In this document: positions 57,401-64,000 of the stretch, piece after piece
Numbering within the stretch: position 1 is the first letter of the stretch
Layout of the letters: the number at the start of each line of letters is the position of its first letter
Assembly (NCBI GenBank): GCA_029204225.1
Contig: CM055096.1
Location: 32,926,487-32,990,486, forward strand
Length of the DNA: 64,000 nucleotides
Direction: 5' to 3'
DNA from: Diphasiastrum complanatum
Taxonomy: Eukaryota > Streptophyta > Lycopodiopsida > Lycopodiales > Lycopodiaceae
The notes under the pieces: generated by a model
What the model was told of the DNA's origin: nothing
Database searches by the model: none
What the model saw: only the letters and a program-made list of their open reading frames with translations
Translations under genes and position numbers: made by a program

Positions 57401-59323
57401 TATATAGGAGCATGTAAGTGTGTGTTATTAGATGCAGTCAAAGATATCCGGTGTTAGATCTGATCTTAGGCAGTAAGTCTAAAGAGTATATAGCATATAA
57501 TTTTGATCCTCATCCCAGGGGGACAAAATACCGTTCTCAACAAATGCTTCCCCTGAATCCATCTTAAGGAAGTCAAACTAGAACATAAGATACTTCACCT
57601 GGAACACAAACAGGCCTTCAACTTTCTTCTAGACACATAATATGTGAAGGAAGGCTTATCATTTACAAACCTTAAAAAGGTCATTTCCTTTTTCTCGTTC
57701 CCGTTGTGCCAGCCACTCCTTTTCAGTCTGGGACTTACCAAATCTTGACTGTAGATGCCTGCTCAAATTTATCACGTAATTATCAACTGGAATAGCTTCT
57801 TGAGATCAATTGGAACAAGAACAATAAAAAACTGTTTCTGCTTTTCAGCATGACACATATCCTTTTTTAGCAAGCTTAGGGAAAATAGCTCCTTCAAAAT
57901 AGTAGCAAGCAATTGCAGTACAAAGAAGATAAAACCTACGCTAGCATATGCTAATTATGCACGTTGTGGTGATTTTTGTTACTTTTTTTCAAGAAGAAAC
58001 CAAGGAAATGATTGATACAAGATATTAAAAAATCACCACTATGCCTGCATGAGGGACATTTATGGTTCTGGCTGTCTGAGCAAAAAGAACAGGCCATGCA
58101 ATACTGCCTCTAACATACAAACAATCTGAACGAAGGGGCTGCTTACAAACAGAAAGTTTGAGTTTATACGGAGACCAAAAGTTTATTCAACTACAACACA
58201 ATTTGGAGGAATGGGAGCCCAAGATTTGGAAGTGGTACGAAGTGCTATGTACATTTAGTTTTCAGCTTATGATTTGGTGTTGATTGGGCTCTTTGTTGGG
58301 AGAACTCTTGCCTTCGTTACTCTTTTTAGGGCTTTAGCCATTGATGATATGGGATGTTCTTTATCAATCATTTATTGTCAATTCATGCTTCATTGATACT
58401 AAAATCCGTGATTCAGCTCATAACCTGGTATCAGAGCACTTTCTTGGGCAAATTTCACTATTTTGAAGGGTGGCGCCCTAATCGTCCACTTTTTGGCAGC
58501 ATTTTTGCTTCCTTGTTGGGTTGGCACCCTACTTAACATGTTTTTCTTCAACATTGGGGCCTTCTTCTTGGTTGGCACCCTACTTCACGACGGCTTTGGT
58601 GACATTGCTTGCTCGGCACTGCAACTCAAGAACTCTTTTCCTTATGGTACAACAATTAATGAATATTAACAAGTTACAAAATAGTCGTTCAAAAGAATTG
58701 GCACCCTAAGGAAGGCTTATGGCATATGAGCACTAATAGCTGGATTGAACTTGGATGCAAGGTAGAATGTCTCCAGGCTCTTTTGACTGTCGGTCCTCAA
58801 AGTCAAATGGAATATTCTGGGATTCTTCTCAAAACAATTTAGGCGTAAGCTGTGTAGGTTTCTAAGGAAAGCACAGTCTGGATGAGGAAAGAAAAAATAT
58901 AATGCATAAATGAACTGCTGCAGTCTGTTACAGCATGTCTCCAAGCTAACTTGAGCATGAGCTGCCAAGGTCAAAGGGAACATAAGAATACGATATACAT
59001 CCTCTTCTGTTGTCATTAAAAACAGTTCATTTCCTATTTTTAATATGGTAAAGCAATGAAAAAGAATTTTATCTGATAGAAAAAGAGAACCAATTGTTGG
59101 CATCCAATGTGATTGTCAAGGAAAGTAAACAAGAGAATTTCAAAATGCTAGAACCAGGATGCATCATTTCTCAGTCATGCAAAATGCAGGTATCACGGAA
59201 TGCATAAATGGACGTTGCAACTTACCTTTCTTGGCTGCTGGCTACTTTTTGAAGGTTATTAATAGTCTCCAAATCCTCTTTTGCAGCTGACAGATTTTGC
59301 AGGCCTCCTTCCTCCTCAGCCAT
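47620..59323 (-). CDS. RPAP3: RPAP3/SPAG1-family co-chaperone with three TPR modules, 11 coding exons
   Basis: Exons (minus strand): 59226-59323, 57671-57758, 56574-56675, 56345-56413, 55336-55396, 54015-54928, 51648-51824, 51098-51262 (or to 51286), 49016-49153, 48422-48928, 47620-47793. All joins keep frame and use GT-AG, giving about 830 residues. TPR module 1, residues about 52-165, has EREKGND, YANRAAAYIK and KALMRRS. Module 2, about 353-480, has LRLRGNEQF, FANRALCRL and KAYYHRGS. Module 3, about 508-625, has VRFTGNAHF, FANRALCYM and KKVYLRRS. Each keeps the carboxylate-clamp residues that hold HSP90/HSP70 C-termini. The C-terminus, about 708-825, is the RPAP3_C domain (ALEFERGC, LRQYIKSVEL, ALVKVKRFKLVVMLL) that binds R2TP/RUVBL helicases. 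RPAP3 assembles RNA polymerase II and other complexes with HSP90. Three modules match SPAG1 (axonemal dynein assembly) better than the short plant RPAP3. The 189-residue linker between modules 1 and 2 is Ser/Thr-rich. Confidence 0.92.
47825..47875. repeat. (GA)n microsatellite in last intron
   Basis: About 51 bp of pure GA, 31 bases from the 3' splice site of the last exon. On the transcript it reads CT and would lengthen the polypyrimidine tract. Confidence 0.97.
48359..48420. repeat. (GA)n microsatellite abutting a 5' splice site
   Basis: About 62 bp of pure GA. On the transcript the intron begins GTCTCTCT, so the tract starts at the splice donor of exon 10. Confidence 0.97.
50048..50090. 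repeat. Short inverted repeat in intron 8
   Basis: GGTGTCATTAGAAAGC and GCTTTCCAATGACACC form a 16-bp stem with one mismatch and an 11-base loop. Confidence 0.75.
50525..50681. repeat. Long hairpin (about 70-bp stem) in intron 8 of the TPR gene
   Basis: Two 61-base arms (50525-50585 and 50621-50681) are reverse complements with about four mismatches. The 35-base gap itself begins TTGTTATATA and ends TATATAACA, extending the stem to about 70 bp with a loop near 13 bases. No open frame or TIR-transposon motif is seen. It fits a young MITE, an inverted gene fragment or a MIRNA-like precursor. Confidence 0.9.
58135..58439 (+). mobile_element. Copia LTR end and primer site within intron 1
   Basis: TGGTATCAGAGCA (plus strand, about 58427-58439) matches the initiator Met-tRNA primer site. 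The preceding 250 bases have LTR-like character without a coding frame. The left boundary is unknown, and no coding remnant of the same orientation follows. Confidence 0.45.
58466..58711 (+). repeat. Four dispersed TTGGCACCCTA words
   Basis: GGTGGCGCCCTAA, GGTTGGCACCCTACTTA, GGTTGGCACCCTACTTC and ATTGGCACCCTAA occur at about 58470, 58518, 58569 and 58699, just after the primer site, in retroelement leader-like sequence. Confidence 0.6.
58718..59103 (-). pseudogene. Ty3/gypsy gag fragment within intron 1
   Basis: An open frame of 128 codons including RILMFPLTLAAHAQVSLETC, NRLQQFIYALYFFFPH, LRNLHSLRLNCFEKN and SLETFYLASKFNPAISAHMP. This follows the pattern of plant Ty3 gag (MFP.SL...A..WLE, then F..RF, then FY.GL). 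Key Trp residues are replaced, consistent with decay. It is in the same orientation as the host gene and lies between its first two coding exons. Confidence 0.5.
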
Positions 59324-60824
59324 CTCCTGATGGAAGACTTAAATTACAATGATCAGGGAATCTGTTTATTTGAGAATATAAGGTTCAACAATTTCTGAAT
59401 TATACAGTTGAAGTTGATCTTTTGAATGTAAAGGGTGATGGTCCACATAGCATCACTGTATATAGTATTACTAGTTTGCTCTACATGCCCTAATTGAAGT
59501 AAGCTAAATGTTTTATAGTTACAAGCAAAATATCACAAGGGAACACAGATAAAGAGTATTGTGAATGTGAAGAGCAATGTGAGTATAGAACAGTAACTGC
59601 TAACAATATCCATGAGCATTTTGAATCATCTAGGCTGAATGTAATATGAAGCTATGCTAAACTGAATATTTACTCACTGAATTAAGAACTAGTCTCTCAA
59701 CAATCAACCACTGATAATGATGCCCAGCCCTATCTATTATATTGTCCAAGGCCATGAGTCCAAACCAGAGTCTACGAGTTAAGACTAGGGCCCAGGAATG
59801 ACCATATGACTCATCAGTATCTCTAAATTATGACAAACCCAAGGCCAAAGCTCTATGGTCTAAATGACAAAAAAAAATAAGTGCAGACTCATCCATATAG
59901 ATGTCCCTTGTCCATGATATTTGGTCCACAACTCTCCCTCTTCAAAAATACATTATACTCAATGTCGGTCTAGTGCTAAAAAATAGGAATTGTCACAAAG
60001 TGTACTGAAAAACATTGCAAAAATGTATATCCCCAAGAAGAAGCTACAGAAACATAAAAGCAACTAAAAGTTAAATGCAAAGTGGAAGCCTGAAAAGTGA
60101 GACTATGGATAGGTATGATAGCTAAATGCACCAAGAATGTAAAAGAGAAGCATCCATAGATTTGTACAAGAAAAACATGATAGAAGACTATTGTTACATA
60201 TAATGTCAACCCATGCTGACCTGATAGACCATGAGTGCCACCTGAATAGTACATTGCACAATACTCAAAAATAAAATTCAAGACACTCATATAATAACCA
60301 ACTCACATATGAAGAAATGGATCTGGATTGGTGGTAACAACTGAACTGGCTCATATAGTGCACATAGAGCCCAAGCTAGTTGTTTGGACCATGCATACCA
60401 AATATGATATAATAGAAATCTCTACATATAAATGTAGAAAGCTCGTGACCTATAAACAGCTTCATGTAGAACTGGATGCAACTCTGTAGAACTTGAATTG
60501 TCTAGAATCGTAGACATGGACCTCTCAAGAGGACTACAAAAAAGTCCTGCTAAATGAGATCATGTATAAAAGGGAAACTCAAACTAGAATCGTCGCATTT
60601 GATATAAGGTGTTCATGTTGGAAAATGATGAGAGATCTTGCAAGATAACCTTACAAATCAATTAAGGGAAAGTAAAGGTCATGGAAGATGAGCTTTTAGC
60701 GATCTCCGAGTGAATTAGTAAATTTTTCATTTCAAGACAAAAATTTATCACCGAAAATAAGTAGTTGAACACCAAATATCTCCAAGTAGGCATGAATAAC
60801 TTTGCTTCTGACTAAATAGAAAGG
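59324..60824. other. Upstream flank of the TPR gene
   Basis: Contains the gene's leader and promoter by position. An AG just before GAG-ATG may be a 3' splice site of a 5'UTR intron. No TATA box or upstream exon can be fixed, and no other coding frame is supported. Confidence 0.4.
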
Positions 60825-61422
60825 AGTTTCAGTTGGACATTAAGTATCCTAAAGGTACATTGAACAGTGTGGCCGATGCCTTGAGTCGAATTGGAGAGGT
60901 TAATCAGTTATGCTTTTCTAAGATCCAATCTAATTTGTATCTTTCACTTCGAGATCTTTGTCGAATCGATGGTTAGAAGTCCTAGCAGGAAATAAATGGG
61001 TCATCTGAACTTGCCCAGCTTTTTGTAAAAAAGTTGTTCTGATTGTATGGCTTGCTGATCGAGACTCCAGGTTCACTAGCAAGTTTTGGCAATTAGTTTT
61101 TGAAAAACTTGAGTCTAAGTTTTTCGGATCACCCAGAATCCAATGGGCAGAAAGAACATATCAACCAGACCTTGGAGGATATGCTTCGGGGACATGTATC
61201 TCATAGACAATCTCATGGGGACAAGTATCTCCCAATGGTTGAGTTCATGCACAATAGTGCGAAACATTTTGCCACCGAAATCAGTACTTTTATGTTGATG
61301 CATGGCTTTTAGCCCCGTTCTCTAGTTTCTGTAGGACTCAAAAGTCTTAAGGTGCAAGTTGCAGTTGATTTGTTGCAAGATATGCAAGAAATGTTGGAAG
61401 TGGCCAAAGAAAGCATTAAAAC
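60825..61422 (+). pseudogene. Ty3/gypsy RNase H end and integrase fragment
   Basis: FQLDIKYPKGTLNSVADALS is the end of Ty3 RNase H (YKPGK.N.VADALSR). Then, after stops, come LSFSDHPESNGQKEHINQTL, LRGHVSHRQSHGDKYLPMVE, FMHNSAKH and FMLMHGF from the integrase core, with the catalytic Glu position changed from QTE to QKE but Glu kept. A stop follows, then LQDMQEMLEVAKESIK. The zinc-binding region and most of the core are missing. It is cut at 61423 by the end of the minus-strand copia element. Confidence 0.85.
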
Positions 61423-61994
61423 TGTGGGTGGAAGCATGCATAGTGATGTGCGGAAAATTGCAGGAACTAGACAAGCTAATACGAATCATAGACAACACAA
61501 CAATCAACCCAATGCATGCAACGCAAAACAATGCTGGAAGAACATAATACCTTTTGTATTTCCTTTTCTTGGAGGGAGTCGACGTGCGGTGGGAACAACA
61601 TCCTGTAGCTCCTCTTACACTTCTCTCTTCTATTATTCTTCCTTTTTTTTTTCTCTTCATTGTTCTCATACATATATTCCGCCAGGGGAATTAAAAGACA
61701 ATTTAGCTAATCGTTACAAGAAAGGTTTACATTAAACTACCAGCTAACTACATGTTTACTCTTGTAACGTTGCTTATGGCTGATCGTGACATTTTGCGTC
61801 TCACGATTGCCAGGTTTCGAATTCGATAATTCGAATTACTCAACAGTTTGTTGCTTGATAGTTCAACTCCCACTCAACTGTTCGACAGTCATGTGAGTAT
61901 GTCGTCGTATCCAATTATAGGTGTCGATGGTGTGTCTCGAACTATCGATCATTCAGGGAATGTGTTGAAAAAGATTGATTGAGTTCACCATTCA
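61423..61994 (-). mobile_element. 3' LTR of minus-strand copia element
   Basis: Begins TGAATGGTGAAC right after a polypurine tract (AAGAGGGAG) and ends CACCCACA; 572 bp. Its last 70 or so bases match the visible part of the 5' LTR at 63926-64000, including CTAGACAAGCTAATACGAATC on the plus strand. It inserted in Ty3 integrase sequence. Confidence 0.85.
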
Positions 61995-62680
61995 CTCCCT
62001 CTTGAACGATTTGGCCTTTTTCATCCGATTCCAATTGATCTTCTGTTTTTTATGAACAGTGGCTTGTCCAATGGTTTGGCCAGGAGATCTGCAATCATGT
62101 TTTAGGATTTCACAAATTCGACACTGAGTTCTCTTTTCGAGATCAGATCTCGAATGTGATGATACTTTAGAGGTATATGTTTAGTTTTCAAATGAAACAC
62201 CGGATCCTGGGCTAAGTAAATAGGACTCGATGAATCCATTTTCATGATGGAGGGTTCTTGATGTGATATGCCAATCCCTTCCAACATCATCTTCAACCAT
62301 ATTACCTCATTTGCCACCTTCGAAGCTGCTACGTATTCAGCTTCGCAAGAAGACTGAGCTACTAGTGTCTGCTTCTTGCAGGTCTAGCTGATAGTAGCTC
62401 CACACAATATTGAACATCCCAGTTATCGACTTGTTGTCGTCCTTACAGCTAGCCCAACTCACATCGTTGTAGGGTTGTAGGATGAAATCATTCTTACTTT
62501 CGTAGATCAACCCAAAATTGTAGGTGCCCTTCAGATACTACAGAATTCGCTTCGCCATCTGCCAATGTTGCATTCCAAGGTTGGAGGAAAGTTGACTGAG
62601 TGCATAGATAGAGAATGCTAAATTGGGTCTCGTACAATCCGTGAGGTAGATAAGGCTCCCAATCAGATTTTGATATGGAA
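61995..62680 (-). pseudogene. Copia reverse transcriptase end and RNase H
   Basis: Minus strand: IPYQNLIGSLIYLTDCTRPN, LSQLSSNLGMQHWQMAKRIL, YLKGTYNFGLIYESKN and DDNKSITGMFN. After shifts come CKKQTLVAQSSCEAEYVAAS, the open frame EVIWLKMMLEGIG, HLKTKHIPLKYHHIRDLI and ADLLAKPLDKPLF. Stops and frameshifts are present. It follows the protease with nothing between, so integrase and most of reverse transcriptase have been deleted. Confidence 0.87.
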
Positions 62681-62689
62681 TCCTTTGCA

Positions 62690-63914
62690 TCTTCTGTCTT
62701 TACTCATCCGTGCTCGGACTATCCTGCATCGACAATCTGGCTCTCCTCCTCAATGTGGGTACATAGAGCACTCCTTGTAGCTCATTATGTCCTGATAGTG
62801 TATGGAGTTGAAGAGTTCCGATGCCTTCAACATCGTGTCTGCTTCCATCTCCTAGTATCATTGTTCTTGTATTGTCCAGTGCCTTGTAGTTCATCAGAAC
62901 ATTCTTATTGCAAGCGATATGATATGTGGCTCTTGAATCAATCACTATGCCGTAGTCTTGATAATCATAAGTCGTAGATTCTTCATCAACAGCTGTGAAC
63001 ACATTGTCGTTCTTCTCACCATCTTTGGATGATTCAGCGACATTCGCCTTTTCATCTTTATGCTTTCCTTTGGGATTAAACCAACAATCATATGCTGAGT
63101 GTCCCTTTTTCTTGCAGTGAGTGCAAGGTATATTTGGATTGAACTAGCATCTGTCTGTTGTATGTCCCAGCTTGTTGCAATGAGCACATGTAGAAGTATC
63201 TTTGTTGTTGTTACCCTTTGTTGAAGACTTCATTTGAGTCTTATCAATCCTGGGATTACTTTTGGTCTTCTTCTTTCCCTCCTTTGTGAAAAGGGCCTTC
63301 TTTTGGTCTCCGTTTGTTTCTCCTTCATCTCTCATCAATTTTTCGTCTGCCATGAGATTGATTGCTCTTTTGAATGTCATCTCAGGTAAGCTTAAGGTGA
63401 GCATTCTCATCGGCTGATAAGATGAGGGTAGTGACTTCATGAAGTACATCAATTGCTAGGGTGCTAGAACTTGGTGCTCTTGTTCAGATGCAGAGAGCTG
63501 TGCGAAAATCGTCTTGATCTTCTCAACGTGTCGATCCAGCTCGTTCCCATCCCATCGCAGGCTCTACAGCTGATTGTGGAGGTGCATGACTGATGCAGTT
63601 GTCCTCACTTCATACTTTTGCTTTAGCTTTTCCCACGCTTCATGGCTGCATTGGCAATCTTCAATCTGCATGAGAACGTCTTCGTTTATGGAGGATACGA
63701 TGATCACCATTGCACGCTCATCCTTCCTTACCCATTCTGCCCTCCTTGGATCTCCCTTTGGAGGTTTTGGCTTTGTGAGATTGGTTACTGACCATATCCC
63801 TTCGCCTTTGAGAAGTATCTTTATCTTGAACTTCCATATGCAGTAGTTTGCGCATCAAGATTGATTGTGATCTTTGCCTGAATTGTAGTAGCCATATTGT
63901 ATCTAATGAACCGA
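62690..63914 (-). pseudogene. Copia gag and protease of the internally deleted element
   Basis: Read from the primer site downwards: a leader and gag start near 63890, then SINEDVLMQIEDCQCSHEAW, LRWDGNELDRHVEKIKTIFA and YFMKSLPSSYQPMRMLTLSL. Knuckles CAHCNKLGHTTDRC and CTHCKKKGHSAYDC are both regular CX2CX4HX4C. The protease reads YGIVIDSRATYHIA, where DSGAT is expected, so the flap-side Gly is Arg. It then runs on to LQGVLYVPTLRRRARLS, after which reverse-transcriptase tail sequence begins at about 62685. Stops and shifts occur in gag. Confidence 0.85.
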
Positions 63915-63925
63915 CTCTGATACCA
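63915..63925 (-). promoter_or_regulatory. Primer-binding site (initiator Met-tRNA type)
   Basis: TGGTATCAGAG on the minus strand, next to the CA end of the 5' LTR. Confidence 0.85.
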
Positions 63926-64000
63926 TGTGGGCGAAAGCGTGCAAGTGATGTGGGGAAAGTGCAAAAACTAGACAAGCTAATACGAATCACAGACAGCACA
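63926..64000 (-). mobile_element. 5' LTR (end only) of minus-strand copia element
   Basis: The last 75 bases of the LTR lie in the window and align with the end of the 3' LTR at 61423. The rest lies beyond the window edge. Confidence 0.8.

Noticed and set aside
58463-58709. Overlapping plus-strand frames in intron 1
   Set aside because: Built on the TTGGCACCCTA repeats after a primer site; no protein pattern.

Overview
The window is nuclear DNA of a land plant. It is AT-rich and dominated by decayed Ty1/copia and Ty3/gypsy LTR retrotransposons, with long (CT)n/(GA)n microsatellites and only two clear host genes. No prokaryotic features, CRISPR arrays or rRNA genes are visible. The BASIC PENTACYSTEINE protein fixes the lineage as plant. 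Its C-terminal domain differs at several positions from the flowering-plant form as I know it. The second gene is an RPAP3/SPAG1-type protein with three TPR modules. That architecture is best known from the axonemal dynein assembly factor SPAG1, which would fit a plant with flagellated sperm (bryophyte, lycophyte, fern, cycad or Ginkgo). This placement is inference; the species cannot be read from the sequence.

Layout. 0-4.4 kb: minus-strand Ty3 gag-protease remnant, an unrecognised plus-strand ORF remnant and a minus-strand copia integrase fragment. 6-11.2 kb: a second unrecognised ORF family fused to a copia reverse-transcriptase tail, a tRNA-type SINE, an HSP70-17/HYOU1-like pseudogene, and a copia RNase H plus LTR. 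11.1-15.1 kb: a copia element with both LTRs, whose interior carries a Ty3 LTR and gag-protease. 15.4-15.6 kb: a second SINE copy with a perfect 13-bp target-site duplication. 16.1-19.7 kb: the BPC gene on the minus strand, with a CT/GA-rich leader and a promoter with three G-boxes. 20.9-45 kb: a dense mosaic of copia and Ty3 fragments, including an LTR of about 950 bp present in both orientations, chimeric elements joining copia and Ty3 domains, and two copies in the window of a short unknown ORF family. 45-60.8 kb: the RPAP3/SPAG1-like gene (11 coding exons, minus strand, 47620-59323) with retroelement debris and a long perfect-type hairpin in its introns, and a second foldback downstream. 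60.8-64 kb: a plus-strand Ty3 RNase H/integrase fragment broken by a minus-strand copia element whose 3' LTR is complete, whose interior is deleted, and whose 5' LTR runs off the window.

How the genes relate. The two host genes are unrelated in function: BPC is a GAGA-binding transcription factor and RPAP3/SPAG1 is an HSP90/R2TP co-chaperone. Both sit next to (CT)n/(GA)n tracts. In the BPC gene these lie in the leader and are candidate autoregulatory sites; in the TPR gene one begins right at a 5' splice site. Almost everything else is retroelement sequence carrying stops, frameshifts or lost catalytic residues, so no complete autonomous element is present.
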